From: Betaproteobacteria bacterium
Lineage (GTDB): Bacteria; Pseudomonadota; Gammaproteobacteria; Burkholderiales; Casimicrobiaceae
DNA: 64,000 bases
Assembly (NCBI GenBank): GCA_027492485.1
Contig: JAPUER010000003.1
Span: 53,226 to 117,225 of the forward strand
Direction: 5' to 3'
Shown: positions 1 through 8,560 of the stretch, in pieces
Numbering within the stretch: the stretch's first letter is position 1
Layout: every line of letters begins with the position of its first letter
The notes under the pieces: model-generated
Told to the model about the DNA's origin: nothing
What the model saw: the letters and a program-made list of their open reading frames with translations, nothing else
Databases searched by the model: none
Made by a program: the position numbers and the translations under genes

Positions 1-153
1 CTGCAAACCAGCAAGATCGTGTGGGACGTCGCGCTGCTGCAGCAATGGCTCAGCAACCCCGAAGCCCTGATCCCGGGACAGCGTATGGGCTATTCAGTGG
101 ATGAGGCAAAAGACCGGCTGGATTTGGCGGAGTATTTGGCGACGTTGCAATAA
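1..153 (+). CDS. c-type cytochrome, C-terminal 50 residues (gene cut by window edge)
   Basis: The frame is open from base 1 and stops at 151-153. The visible residues end in a helix (DLAEYLATLQ) preceded by PEALIPGQRMGY. A Pro-Gly-x-x-Met-x-Tyr stretch followed by an amphipathic helix ending YLxTL is the usual end of class I (cytochrome c2/c550-like) proteins. The Met would be the sixth haem-iron ligand. The CxxCH haem site and signal peptide lie outside the window, so the exact subtype cannot be stated. The role is periplasmic electron transfer by family knowledge. Confidence 0.72.
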   Translation: MQTSKIVWDVALLQQWLSNPEALIPGQRMGYSVDEAKDRLDLAEYLATLQ

Positions 154-177
154 GCTCAACAAATCTCGCCGCGGGGC

Positions 178-276
178 GTAGGGTGGGCAACTTGTTTACC
201 CACGCGTCAAGCTGATTACCATCCTGTCGTTTGGGGACCATGGTGCACGCGTGGGCAACGAGTTACCCACCCTACG
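178..276. repeat. GTAGGGTGGGCAA-type inverted repeat
   Basis: The left arm (178-208) starts CGTAGGGTGGGCAAC and ends ACCCACGCGT. The right arm (247-276) is close to its reverse complement, starting ACGCGTGGGCAACG and ending CCACCCTACG. Each arm is itself a small hairpin (GGGTGGGCAA..TTACCC). The pair fills the space between the cytochrome gene and the YbaK-type gene, which converge on it. It looks like a REP/BIME-type extragenic element. A related GTAGGGTGCGG hairpin occurs at 44328-44351. Confidence 0.7.
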
Positions 277-303
277 AAACTGCGCGGGTCTATCGGCCAG
301 TGG

Positions 304-783
304 CTATGCGCGCACCACTCCGATCCGCGCACCGCTCAACCGCTGCAACTCCTCCGTCGCAATCTCAAACATCGCATGCGGCGTTCCGCCTGCCGGGAAA
401 ACGCTGGCGAAGCGGAACAGGTCTTCGTCCATGACGATGGTGCCGGGTTTGGCGTGGGCAACGGGCGGTACGCCGCCGATGGCGTAGCCGGTTTGTTCGC
501 GCACGAAATTGGCGTCGGCTTTGGCGAGCGTGATGCCTGTGAGGGCGGTGACTTTTTTCTCGTCGACGCGATTGGCACCACTGGTGATGACGAGCACCGA
601 GGTGCCGTCAGCGGCGTTTCTGAAGATGATGCTCTTGGCGATCTGCGCGACGTCGCACTTGAGCAGTGCGGCGGCTTCGGCGGCGGTTCGACCGGGATGT
701 TCGAGCTCGATGACTCGAGCTGCGCTGCCGTGGACGGCGAGCCAGTCCTGGACTTTTTGGGCGGAGGGGGAGAGGGTGGGCAT
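304..783 (-). CDS. YbaK/EbsC family protein (Cys-tRNA(Pro)/aminoacyl-tRNA deacylase-like)
   Basis: 159 residues, the normal size for a stand-alone YbaK-type trans-editing protein. These cytosolic enzymes hydrolyse mischarged aminoacyl-tRNA. Visible family marks are the conserved Lys in AQIAKS (residue 50), SVLVITSGANRVDEKKV (62-78), the GYAIGGVPPVAH loop (99-110) and GGTPHAMFEI near the end. The sequence is closer to the ProX/YbaK-like group than to the bacterial ProRS INS insertion, but the amino-acid specificity cannot be read from it. It is transcribed alone and converges with the cytochrome gene. Confidence 0.85.
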   Translation of the reverse strand: MPTLSPSAQKVQDWLAVHGSAARVIELEHPGRTAAEAAALLKCDVAQIAKSIIFRNAADGTSVLVITSGANRVDEKKVTALTGITLAKADANFVREQTGYAIGGVPPVAHAKPGTIVMDEDLFRFASVFPAGGTPHAMFEIATEELQRLSGARIGVVRA

Positions 784-844
784 TGATGAAACTGCGGTGG
801 CGTTTCGGTCAATGCTAGCGTGGTGTTGTATGGGTAGTGCTCAC

Positions 845-908
845 TGTGGGAGCGGTATCACCGCGACCGCTGTAATGCCAGCACAGTCGCGGTGATACCG
901 CTCCCACA
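845..908. repeat. GTGGGAGCGG-type palindromic repeat (REP copy 1)
   Basis: Perfect inverted repeat with 23-base arms (845-867 and 886-908) and an 18-base loop. The left arm begins TGTGGGAGCGGTATCACC. It sits between the 5' end of the YbaK gene and the 3' end of the helicase gene. The same core recurs at 7004-7087, 19303-19368 and 25585-25646. Confidence 0.85.
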
Positions 909-915
909 AAGGCCG

Positions 916-2472
916 TTAGCTCGCGACGGCTTCTGCGGTTTGCTCCGGCTCTGCCACGGGTTCCGCGACTGGCACATGCCGCACCGGTGCCTTGAGCAGC
1001 ACGCAGACTTCGCGCATGGCGCGACGGCCGACGGCGGCGTTGCGACCACCACGCGCGCCACGGGCGCTGGGCGCGATCGGCTGATCGGGGTTCAGGTCGT
1101 AGTGCGATTTGTCGCGCGGACCGCGATCGCTGTTCGGGCGCGGCTCGGTCATCGAGCGGCGCACTTCGCCGCCTTCGCGCGGCTCGCGACGCGGGCCGTA
1201 GCGATCGCCGTAGCGCGACAGGTCCGGCATCGGCTGCTCGCCGAGCTTGCGCTTGATGAGCTTTTCGATTTCGGCGAGCAGCTTGCCGTCGTCGGGCGAC
1301 ACGAACGAAATCGCCGTGCCGCTAGCGCCGGCGCGACCGGTGCGGCCGATGCGGTGCACGTAATCTTCGGCGACGAACGGCAGCTCGTAGTTCACCACCG
1401 TCGGCAGTTGATCGATGTCGAGGCCGCGCGCGGCGACGTCGGTGGCGACGAGGATGCGCGTGCTGCCGTTCTTGAAGCCGTCGAGCGCCTTGATGCGTTC
1501 TTCCTGCGACTTGTCGCCGTGGATGGCATCAGTGGCGAAACCGTCGCGCGCCAGCTCGCGTGCGAGGCGGGCCGTTTGCAATTTGGAGCGCGAGAAGACC
1601 AGCACCTGCGTGAGGTTCTGCGAGTTCACCAGATGACCGAGCAGGCGGCGCTTGTCGTCGCCGTGCACGCGGAACATCTGCTGCGCGACGTTGGCGGCGG
1701 ATTCGTTGCGGCGCGCAACTTCGATCAAGGTCGGCGCCTTCAGCATGCGGTCGGCGAGCTTCTTGATCTCGTCGGAGAAGGTGGCGGAGAACAACAAACT
1801 CTGCCGCTTCTCGGGCAGCATGCCGATGATGCGCACGATGTCGGGGATGAAGCCCATGTCGAGCATGCGGTCGGCTTCGTCGAGCACCAGCACTTCGACC
1901 TGATTCAGCGCCAGATTCTTCTGCTCGATGTGGTCGAGCAGGCGGCCCGGCGTGGCGACCAGGATTTCGACGCCGGCGCGCACCGCGGCTTTCTGTTCCT
2001 TGATGTCGACGCCGCCGAACACGACGGTGGAGCGCAGACCGGTGTGTTTGGCGTAGGTCTCGACCGATTCTTCGATCTGAATTGCCAGCTCGCGCGTCGG
2101 CGCCAGCATCAGCGCGCGCACCGGATGGCGCGCGGGCGATGGCGAGGTGTTGGCATGCTTGAGCATGCGGTTCAGGATCGGCAGCGTGAACGCGGCCGTC
2201 TTGCCGGTGCCGGTCTGGGCGCCGCCCATGACGTCGAGTCCGGCGAGCACGACCGGAATCGCCTGTGCCTGGATCGGCGTCGGTTTGACGTAACCGGCAT
2301 CAGTCACCGCGCGCAGGATCGGTTCGGCGAGGTTGAGGCGGGCGAAGGTAATCGCGTCGGCGTCGACGGCTGCTGGCGTCGCTGCGTCGGAGGTCGGCTG
2401 GAGCGGCGCCGCGAGTTCGGTACCGGACGCGACGGTCGTCGTCGCGTCGCTGGAAAGGGAGTCGATGGTCAT
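916..2472 (-). CDS. rhlE: DEAD-box ATP-dependent RNA helicase, RhlE type
   Basis: 518 residues with a full DEAD-box core. The Q-motif region is at about 43-70 (FARLNL...PTPIQ). Walker A is AQTGTGKT (85-92), followed by PTREL, TPGR, DEAD (198-201), SAT (229-231), and the helicase C motifs RGLDI and HRIGRTGRAG. A basic, Arg/Gly/Pro-rich tail follows, which is typical of RhlE. It unwinds structured RNA in ribosome assembly or mRNA turnover, by family knowledge. The first ~40 residues are a low-complexity Ala/Thr extension. A REP palindrome lies directly after the stop codon. Confidence 0.92.
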   Translation of the reverse strand: MTIDSLSSDATTTVASGTELAAPLQPTSDAATPAAVDADAITFARLNLAEPILRAVTDAGYVKPTPIQAQAIPVVLAGLDVMGGAQTGTGKTAAFTLPILNRMLKHANTSPSPARHPVRALMLAPTRELAIQIEESVETYAKHTGLRSTVVFGGVDIKEQKAAVRAGVEILVATPGRLLDHIEQKNLALNQVEVLVLDEADRMLDMGFIPDIVRIIGMLPEKRQSLLFSATFSDEIKKLADRMLKAPTLIEVARRNESAANVAQQMFRVHGDDKRRLLGHLVNSQNLTQVLVFSRSKLQTARLARELARDGFATDAIHGDKSQEERIKALDGFKNGSTRILVATDVAARGLDIDQLPTVVNYELPFVAEDYVHRIGRTGRAGASGTAISFVSPDDGKLLAEIEKLIKRKLGEQPMPDLSRYGDRYGPRREPREGGEVRRSMTEPRPNSDRGPRDKSHYDLNPDQPIAPSARGARGGRNAAVGRRAMREVCVLLKAPVRHVPVAEPVAEPEQTAEAVAS

Positions 2473-2553
2473 TGCACAAATTTTACGCGATTCTTGCGCT
2501 GCAACACGCGTGATTTTGGCTCGCGAAGCCGCATCCAGTCGTGGATGGCTGGC

Positions 2554-2672
2554 GAATGGCTTTTTGCGTTCTGCGTTGATAATCGGTCGCTACAGCACGA
2601 AACTTAAGAAAGTCGAGATAACAAGAAAATACGATGTAACGTATGTCCCACCTGCATTGTCTCTATAAAGCC
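2554..2672. repeat. dispersed intergenic element, copy F (+ orientation)
   Basis: Copy of the recurring ~120-130-bp element. The left end is GGCTTTTTGCGTT and the centre AAAGTCGAGAT (AGTCGA at 2611-2616). The right end is degenerate in this copy. The element is much more AT-rich than its flanks and lies between the 5' end of rhlE and the 3' end of the LysR gene. Other copies: 17431-17556, 23354-23474, 30719-30845, 40629-40750 and 59066-59192. Confidence 0.6.
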
Positions 2673-2673
2673 A

Positions 2674-3591
2674 TTAAAGCGCCGTCGGCGCAGTCCCCAG
2701 TTTCATCGCCGTCGGCAACGCGGCGGCCAAAAAATCGAAGACGACGCGAATGCGCGGACTCCCGTGCAGTTCGCGGTGAGTGGTCAGCCACACCGGCAGC
2801 GGCGGGATCGCGAGGCTGGGCAGGAGCCGCACCAGCGCCGCGTCGCGCTGCGCCAGCCAAGTGCTGGTGAAGCCGATGCCGAGGCCCGCGCGCACGGCTT
2901 CCCAATGCAGGATGTGATCGTCGCTGCGCAGCGCAAAGTGCTCGCGCGTCACCGCCGCGCCGAGCCGACGGAAACCAAGCAGCATCGAGTCGTCGCTGTC
3001 AAAACCGATCAACCGGTGCGCCAGCAAATCGGTGGCCTGTGTCGGCGCGCCTGCATGCTCGATGTAGCGCTTGTGCGCGAACGCACCGATGCCTGCCTCC
3101 CCCAGTTTGCGCGCGATCAGGCTGGCCTGCGTTGGCTGCACCATGCGGATGGCGATGTCGGCCTCGCGGCGCAGCAGGTTCTTCACCTCGTTGCTGGTGA
3201 CCACTTCAATCTGGATGTCCGGCGCCACGTCGCGCAGTTGCAGCAGCAGCGGCGGCAGCGCGAAGGCCGCCACCACCTGGCTCGCCGTCAGCCGCACGCT
3301 GCCACGTGCCAGCGGTTCGCTGCCGGACAGTGCGCGCGACAGTGCATCGGCGCTGCTTTGCATGCCCCGTGCATGCTCGGCAATCGCACGTGCCTGCGCA
3401 GTCGGCACTAGCCCGCGACCGGTGCGCTCGAACAGGCTCACGCCCAGTTGCTGCTCCAGCGCGTCGATGTGCCGGCCGAGCGTGGGTTGCGCCTGCTTGA
3501 GCACGCGTGCGGCGCCGAGCAGACTGCCGTGTTCGATGACCGCCAGAAAGGATGGCAGCAGTGACCAGTCGAACGGCGGCGATTTCGTCAT
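2674..3591 (-). CDS. LysR-family transcriptional regulator
   Basis: 305 residues, the standard LysR length. An N-terminal winged helix-turn-helix covers about residues 8-67, with GSLLGAARVLKQAQPTLGRHI as recognition region. A substrate-binding domain of periplasmic-binding-protein fold follows (about 95-295). It is divergent from the NAD-epimerase-like gene at 3928, with a 336-bp spacer. This is the classical arrangement in which a LysR protein regulates its neighbour and itself. The effector cannot be inferred. Confidence 0.92.
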   Translation of the reverse strand: MTKSPPFDWSLLPSFLAVIEHGSLLGAARVLKQAQPTLGRHIDALEQQLGVSLFERTGRGLVPTAQARAIAEHARGMQSSADALSRALSGSEPLARGSVRLTASQVVAAFALPPLLLQLRDVAPDIQIEVVTSNEVKNLLRREADIAIRMVQPTQASLIARKLGEAGIGAFAHKRYIEHAGAPTQATDLLAHRLIGFDSDDSMLLGFRRLGAAVTREHFALRSDDHILHWEAVRAGLGIGFTSTWLAQRDAALVRLLPSLAIPPLPVWLTTHRELHGSPRIRVVFDFLAAALPTAMKLGTAPTAL

Positions 3592-3927
3592 GGGCGCTCT
3601 GCGGCTTCGTTTGCGTCGCTTTTCATGCGGCAGATTTGGTCACGGACATGCTCACGGTGCGGTTTTCGCGTCGATCGGGACCGATGAACATGGTCGACTG
3701 CCGCGCGAATCGAGGCACCCGGCGCGGCAATGGCGAGCAATTGCGAGCATTGGCAACGACAAGCTGGAGCGAAAGACGCTGCGCCGGGCCCAAAGTGTAT
3801 GCAATGTCGCATAACAACAATACAGTTATATGTAATTGTTTTATACCTCAAGCCGCCGAACAATTCCGCTTTGCAGCACTTGGCAGCACCTGGCAGCAAG
3901 GGCGCACGAGCGACGAAAGGATTCGGC
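3592..3927. promoter_or_regulatory. divergent intergenic region, LysR regulator / epimerase-like gene
   Basis: 336 bp without a convincing gene. The half nearer the regulator is GC-rich and featureless. From about 3797 to 3850 it becomes strongly AT-rich (for example ACAATACAGTTATATGTAATTG), which is where a promoter and a T-N11-A LysR-type site would be expected. A purine-rich stretch (CGAAAGGA, 3912-3919) precedes the ATG at 3928. No exact operator can be assigned. Confidence 0.4.
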
Positions 3928-4899
3928 ATGAAGGGCAAGACAGTGATTCTCGGCAGCAACGGTCGACTCGGCCGCGAGCTGGTGAGCGCGTTTTCGGCGG
4001 CCGGCTGGGCGACGGTTGCCGTCGCGCGCACGGCGCCCCGGGTCGCCGCCTCGCGCGCGGCCACTCGCGCCAGCCAATCGGCCGGGCCCGTGCAGGATGT
4101 GCAGGCGGATGCGGTGGATACGGACCGAATCGTCGGCATCGTGGGCCGCGCCGATGTGGTGGTGCTCGCCGCCAACGCACCCTACACGCGCTGGCCGCAA
4201 GAGGCGATGCCTATTGCGCACGCGGCAATCGAGCTGGCGCGGCGGTTGGGCGCAACGCTCTTGTTTCCCGGCAACGTGTACAACTTCGGCGCCGCCATGC
4301 CGGCGCAGTTGATGGTGGATACACCGCAGCGGCCCACCACACGCAAAGGTCGCGTGCGCGTCGACATCGAGCAGGCGCTGGCGCGTGCGGCCGGCAATGA
4401 CCTGCAGTCGATCGTTATCCGCGCCGGCGACTTCATCGGTGGCGGCAAAGGCAACTGGTTCGACAACACCATCGCAGCCAAGATCGGCAGCGGCAGTGTC
4501 ACCTACCCGGGGCGCCGCGACGTGGCGCATGCCTGGGCGTACTTGCCCGATCTGGCGCGCGTGTTCGAGCGCGTTGCGGCACAGCGGGCGGTGTTGCCGG
4601 CGTTCACGCGCCTGCATTTTCCCGGCTACGCGCTCACCGGAGAGGCACTCTGCCTGGCGCTCGAACGGCTTGCCGGACGCCCGCTCCGGCGGCGCAGCGT
4701 GCCGTGGCCGCTGTTGCGTGCGCTGTCGCTGGTGGTGCCGATCCTGCGTGAAATTTGCGAGATCCGGTACTTGTGGAACGTGCCGCACGCGCTGGACGGC
4801 CAGGCGCTGCAGGCTGTCATTGGCGAACTGACGCCGACGCCATTGCAGGATGCACTGGCAAGCGCGTTGCATGAGCTTGGGGCGCTGCCACGGGGATAA
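3928..4899 (+). CDS. NAD(P)-dependent epimerase/dehydratase-like oxidoreductase
   Basis: 323 residues. It opens with a Rossmann nucleotide-binding motif (VILGSNGRLGREL, residues about 6-18), then an extended-SDR pattern with VVVLAANAPYTRW and LLFPGNVYNFG in the expected places. The canonical YxxxK is replaced by a less typical region around RPTTRKGRVRVDIE. The protein belongs to the atypical, NmrA/epimerase-like branch. The substrate is unknown. The start at 3928 is preferred because the Rossmann fold begins immediately and a purine-rich RBS precedes it. The divergent LysR gene is the likely regulator. Confidence 0.8.
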   Translation: MKGKTVILGSNGRLGRELVSAFSAAGWATVAVARTAPRVAASRAATRASQSAGPVQDVQADAVDTDRIVGIVGRADVVVLAANAPYTRWPQEAMPIAHAAIELARRLGATLLFPGNVYNFGAAMPAQLMVDTPQRPTTRKGRVRVDIEQALARAAGNDLQSIVIRAGDFIGGGKGNWFDNTIAAKIGSGSVTYPGRRDVAHAWAYLPDLARVFERVAAQRAVLPAFTRLHFPGYALTGEALCLALERLAGRPLRRRSVPWPLLRALSLVVPILREICEIRYLWNVPHALDGQALQAVIGELTPTPLQDALASALHELGALPRG

Positions 4900-5065
4900 G
4901 GATCGCAGCTACTGTTCGGATAAATCGATCAAACTGATAGAAAACTCTCGTTGCCAACGATTAATCGGCGGGACATACTGCTAGCTTCGCCTGCCGTATT
5001 GCGCATCACCACGGTGCGTAGCGCGCCGCCGCGGACCAATCCTTGGACCAATCAGGAGTGCATCC

Positions 5066-5485
5066 ATGAACCTCAAAGGTACGAAGACCCATCAGAATCT
5101 GAAAGACGCGTTCGCCGGCGAAAGCCAGGCCAACCGCCGTTACCTCTACTTCGCAAACAAGGCGGACGTTGAAGGCCAGAACGACGTTGCTGCGCTGTTC
5201 CGTTCCACCGCCGAAGGCGAAACCGGTCATGCGCACGGGCACCTCGACTATCTCGCGATCGTCGGCGACCCAGCGACCGACATGCCGATCGGCGCTACTC
5301 GCGACAACCTGAAGTCTGCGGTTGCCGGCGAAACGCACGAGTACACCGACATGTACCCCGGCATGGCGAAATCGGCACGCGAAGAAGGCTTCGACGAAAT
5401 CGCCGACTGGTTCGAAACGCTGGCCAAGGCCGAGCGCTCGCACGCCAACCGCTACCAGAAGGCACTGGAAGCGCTGCAGGACTAG
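5066..5485 (+). CDS. rubrerythrin-like di-iron protein (no rubredoxin domain)
   Basis: 139 residues forming one ferritin-like four-helix bundle. The di-iron ligands fall on the rubrerythrin pattern: E19, E52-x-x-H55, E89 or E92, and E123-x-x-H126. The C-terminal rubredoxin Cys4 domain of classical rubrerythrins is missing, so electrons must come from elsewhere. An AGGAG site (5054-5058) supports the start. The gene is followed by an Fe-S oxidoreductase and DUF3501, so the three probably form a peroxide/oxygen defence unit. The upstream 4900-5065 is AT-rich and probably holds the promoter. Confidence 0.88.
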   Translation: MNLKGTKTHQNLKDAFAGESQANRRYLYFANKADVEGQNDVAALFRSTAEGETGHAHGHLDYLAIVGDPATDMPIGATRDNLKSAVAGETHEYTDMYPGMAKSAREEGFDEIADWFETLAKAERSHANRYQKALEALQD

Positions 5486-5544
5486 CCCGTCGTCCTCCCG
5501 CAGGACCGCGCAGGGCGGGCAGTGCCTGCCCTGCGTGTGAATTT

Positions 5545-5580
5545 CTCTCCCCTTCGCGGGAGAGGGCCACGGTGAGGGGG
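5545..5580. repeat. CTCTCCCC-type hairpin repeat
   Basis: CTCTCCCCTTCGCGGGAGAGGG (5545-5566) forms a short hairpin and is followed by CCACGGTGAGGGGG. It lies in the 158-bp gap between the rubrerythrin and Fe-S genes. The same type of sequence appears as an inverted pair at 62916-63021. It is probably an extragenic palindrome that may also affect readthrough between the two genes. Confidence 0.6.
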
Positions 5581-5643
5581 TTCTTTGAGCCTGTTCAACG
5601 CCCGAACTTGCTCACCCTGGCTACAAAATCTTGGAGTGCAAAC

Positions 5644-6993
5644 ATGGCCGCGGAAGGCAATCTTCAGGCACCGACACGCCACATCGTCGACTGGAAAAAC
5701 CCCGATTTCTGGAACGAGGACAAGCTCAATCACGAGCTGGAGCGCGTCTACGACATCTGCCACGGTTGCCGCCGCTGCGTGAGCCTGTGCAACGCGTTCC
5801 CGACGCTGTTCGACCTGATCGATGAGTCCACCACCATGGAAGTCGACGGCGTCGCCAAGGCCGACTACATCAAGGTGGTCGACCAGTGTTACCTGTGCGA
5901 CGTCTGCTACATGACCAAGTGCCCGTACACACCGCCGCACGAGTGGAACGTGGACTTTCCGCACCTGATGCTGCGCGCCAAGGCCATCAAGTACAAGAAG
6001 GGCGAAGTCACCCGCGCCGAAAAATTCCTGGCGTCGACCGATGTGCAAGGCAAGTTCGCCGGCATTCCGATCGTGGTGCAGGTGGCCAACGCAGTGAATC
6101 ACTCGTCGTTCGGTCGCGATCTGATGGAAAGCCAGCTTGGCGTCGACAAGGACGCCTGGATTCCGTCGCTGGCCACGAAGAAGTTCCGTTCGCAAGCCAA
6201 GGCCGCACCGAAGACCGACGCGCCGGCAAAGAACGGCGAACGCACACCGGGCAAGGTGGCGATCTTCTCGACCTGCTACGTGAACTACAACGAGCCCGGT
6301 ATCGGCATGGATCTGCTGGCCGTGCTCGCGCACAACGATATTCCCTACGAAATCGTCAACAAGGAAAAGTGCTGCGGCATGCCCAAGCTCGAACTGGGCG
6401 ATCTCGACGGCGTTGCCGAACTCGCGTCGTTCAATCTGCCGGTGCTCGCGAAGTACGCGCGGGACGGCTACGCGATCCTCACCGCGATTCCGTCCTGCAC
6501 GCTGATGTTCAAGCAGGAAATCCCGCTGTTGCTGCCGGACAACGCCGATGCCAAAGCCGTGCAGGACGCGATGTGGGATCCGTTCGAATACCTGATCGCG
6601 CGCCAGAAAGACGGCCTGCTGAAGACCGACTTCAAGATTGGGCTCGGCGCCGTGAGCTATCACATTCCCTGTCACAGCCGCGTGCAGAACGTCGGCAAGA
6701 AGACCGAGGAAATGCTGAAGCTGGTGCCCGGCACCACAGTCAACACGGTCGAGCGTTGCTCGGGCCACGCCGGCACCTATGGCGTGAAAAAAGAACACCA
6801 CAAGACCGCGATGAAAATCGGCAAACCGGTGTTCCGCGCGATGATGCAGAACAATCCGCAATACATCTCGTCGGACTGCCAGCTCTCGGGCCATCACATC
6901 GAACAGGGCATTCGCGAAGGCCAGTTCGGCGAGGCGAAGCCGGAACTGGCGCATCCAATCAGCCTGATCGCCAAGGCGTACGGCCTCAACTAA
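5644..6993 (+). CDS. Fe-S oxidoreductase with two [4Fe-4S] motifs and CCG-type domains (GlpC/HdrD-like)
   Basis: 449 residues. Two ferredoxin-type clusters are clear: C39-x2-C42-x2-C45-x3-C49 and C82-x2-C85-x2-C88-x4-C93 (second ends CPYTPPHEW). The C-terminal half has one canonical CCG segment (EKCCGMPKLE) and a second, degenerate one (ERCSGHAGTYG) where CCG has become CSG. The fold matches GlpC and heterodisulfide-reductase D proteins, which pass electrons between quinone or flavin and a partner. Lying between rubrerythrin and DUF3501, it is a plausible electron donor for the rubredoxin-less rubrerythrin. That role is inference. Confidence 0.88.
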   Translation: MAAEGNLQAPTRHIVDWKNPDFWNEDKLNHELERVYDICHGCRRCVSLCNAFPTLFDLIDESTTMEVDGVAKADYIKVVDQCYLCDVCYMTKCPYTPPHEWNVDFPHLMLRAKAIKYKKGEVTRAEKFLASTDVQGKFAGIPIVVQVANAVNHSSFGRDLMESQLGVDKDAWIPSLATKKFRSQAKAAPKTDAPAKNGERTPGKVAIFSTCYVNYNEPGIGMDLLAVLAHNDIPYEIVNKEKCCGMPKLELGDLDGVAELASFNLPVLAKYARDGYAILTAIPSCTLMFKQEIPLLLPDNADAKAVQDAMWDPFEYLIARQKDGLLKTDFKIGLGAVSYHIPCHSRVQNVGKKTEEMLKLVPGTTVNTVERCSGHAGTYGVKKEHHKTAMKIGKPVFRAMMQNNPQYISSDCQLSGHHIEQGIREGQFGEAKPELAHPISLIAKAYGLN

Positions 6994-7003
6994 CGAAAAC
7001 CGT

Positions 7004-7087
7004 TGTAGGAGCGGCTCGCCGCGACCATCGCAGCCGCAATCACCGCTGACCAGGCAACGGGATCGGTCGCGGCAAGCCGCTCCTACA
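7004..7087. repeat. GTAGGAGCGG-type palindromic repeat (REP copy 2)
   Basis: Arms at 7004-7025 and 7066-7087 (TGTAGGAGCGGCTCGCCGCG and the reverse complement with one mismatch), with a 40-base loop. It occupies the whole gap between the Fe-S protein gene and the DUF3501 gene and ends 17 bp before the DUF3501 start codon. The hairpin would therefore lie inside the polycistronic mRNA. Confidence 0.82.
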
Positions 7088-7104
7088 CATCAAGGCAAAG
7101 ATTC

Positions 7105-7689
7105 ATGGCGCAACTCACCCCCTCCGACCTGATGACCCTCGAGGCGTACAGCAAGTACCTCAAGGCAAATAAAGCGAAGCTGATCGCGCATCGCCGCGCA
7201 CGCACCGTGCATCTCGGCGAGCACATCACGCTGCAATTCGAGGATCGCGAGACGATCCAGTACCAGGTGCAGGAGATGCTGCGCGTCGAGAAGATATTCG
7301 AGGAAGACGGCATCCAGCAGGAGCTCGACGCCTACAACCCGCTGATTCCCGACGGCACGAACTGGAAGGCGACGATGATGATCGAGTACGCCGACATCAA
7401 CGAGCGGCGCCGCGAGCTGGCACGGCTGATTGACGTCGAAGACCGCATGTTCGTCGAGGTCGAAGGCCAGCCGCGCGTCTATGCGATCGCCGACGAAGAC
7501 CTCAATCGCGAGACCGACGAGAAGACCTCAGCGGTGCACTTTCTGCGCTTCGAATTCACCGCGCCGATGCGCGCGGCGCTGCTCGCGGGTGCCGGCGTCA
7601 AGCTGGGCTGCGATCACACCAATTACCCGCAGCATTGCGAAATCGCGCCCGAGCAACTGGCCTCGCTGGTGAAAGACATCCGGCTGTGA
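7105..7689 (+). CDS. DUF3501 family protein
   Basis: 194 residues, full length. The sequence matches the DUF3501 family as I know it (an N-terminal segment beginning LTPSDLMTLEAY, a central HITLQFEDRETIQYQVQEML and a C-terminal GAGVKLGCDHTNY). The function is uncharacterised. This family is commonly found next to a rubrerythrin and a GlpC-like Fe-S protein, as here. Its last 290 bp (7395-7684) are repeated at 10166-10455 beyond an inserted segment, so the 3' end of the gene has been duplicated. The intact copy is this one. Confidence 0.85.
   Translation: MAQLTPSDLMTLEAYSKYLKANKAKLIAHRRARTVHLGEHITLQFEDRETIQYQVQEMLRVEKIFEEDGIQQELDAYNPLIPDGTNWKATMMIEYADINERRRELARLIDVEDRMFVEVEGQPRVYAIADEDLNRETDEKTSAVHFLRFEFTAPMRAALLAGAGVKLGCDHTNYPQHCEIAPEQLASLVKDIRL
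7395..7684. repeat. 290-bp direct repeat, copy 1 (3' part of DUF3501 gene)
   Basis: Aligns base for base with 10166-10455 (offset 2771) with three differences: 7431 T/C, 7650 C/G and 7653 G/A. All three are synonymous in the DUF3501 frame. Identity breaks sharply before 7395 and after 7684. The two copies bracket the segment 7685-10165. Confidence 0.93.
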
Positions 7690-7849
7690 AGCCGCTCGCC
7701 TGAGATCACATGGTGGCGCGCGATTGTCGATGCGCTGCTGGTTGTCCGAGCGATGCTTGTGGTGCTTTCGCAAGACAACTAAAGTGTTGTCTCGTGGGCA
7801 AGATACATTTCGATGTGTCAACTTTTTTCGCACAGTACGGGGATCGGCC

Positions 7850-8533
7850 ATGCATACAGTGCCACTGACGCCGGGCGTCGTCGCGTGCCTTGAGGATATC
7901 GACTACTGGAAGGTTCGCGCAGAAGACGTTGAGCGATTGGCCACGATTGCCAACGGTAACTTGGGTATCCCAGTCATGCGAACCGGACGCATGGGTGCGC
8001 TGGTGGGCGGCAAAAAGAATGGTGGCGCACCACAAAAATTTGGCGAAGAATTTCGGCAACTTGCGCGCCAATGCAAAGTAATTCGCGGTGGGCACGATCG
8101 CGCTGATTTGTATGCGGCAGCTTTCTTTCACCGTCGGTTTGAGGCTATTCATCCCTTGATTGATGGGAATGGCCGGATTGGGCGCTTGCTACTTGTCGCG
8201 CAGCTTCATCGGGCGACGGCGATTCCGATGCTTCGCCTTCAGGAGCGATTGCTTGGCAGCGAATCCGACTATCGTGACATCACGGTGCGTCAACCGGATG
8301 ATGAGCAGATTGCACGAATGCTGGTGATCGTTCAACGCATGTGCGAAGTTGCGCCCTTAAGTCTGCGTAGTGTGCCATTCCCATTGGCGCCATCGTTTCG
8401 CGAGAGTGACTTCGCCGTGCGACAAGTCGAACAATGCAGAGTGCAACAGTCGGTTGCCATCGCGCCACCGATCTTCGAAATGAGCAAAAGCGCGCTCGCC
8501 GTTCAGCGCGCCTTGACCGACTCACACGAATAA
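7850..8533 (+). CDS. Fic-domain protein
   Basis: 227 residues. The core motif reads HPLIDGNGRIGR (101-112), matching the Fic consensus HxFx(D/E)GNGRxxR apart from Phe to Leu at the third position. The catalytic His, acidic residue, both Gly, Asn and both Arg are kept. Fic enzymes usually transfer AMP or another nucleotide phosphate to protein hydroxyls. No clear (S/T)xxxE(G/N) inhibitory helix is seen at either end, and no small antitoxin ORF adjoins. The start at 7850 follows a GGGG-containing stretch. Base composition is visibly lower in GC than the flanks, fitting acquisition with the bracketing duplication. Confidence 0.87.
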   Translation: MHTVPLTPGVVACLEDIDYWKVRAEDVERLATIANGNLGIPVMRTGRMGALVGGKKNGGAPQKFGEEFRQLARQCKVIRGGHDRADLYAAAFFHRRFEAIHPLIDGNGRIGRLLLVAQLHRATAIPMLRLQERLLGSESDYRDITVRQPDDEQIARMLVIVQRMCEVAPLSLRSVPFPLAPSFRESDFAVRQVEQCRVQQSVAIAPPIFEMSKSALAVQRALTDSHE

Positions 8534-8560
8534 GGAATCTTCCGTATCGAAGTTTGTATT

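Noticed and set aside
892-2607. Long open frame of 571 codons on the plus strand
   Set aside because: It is the complementary shadow of the RhlE helicase gene. The translated sequence has no family motifs, while the minus strand has every DEAD-box motif in order.
5482-6954. 490-codon frame on the minus strand
   Set aside because: Lies opposite the Fe-S protein; composition is rich in His, Arg and Val and has no domain features. The plus-strand frame carries the cysteine motifs.
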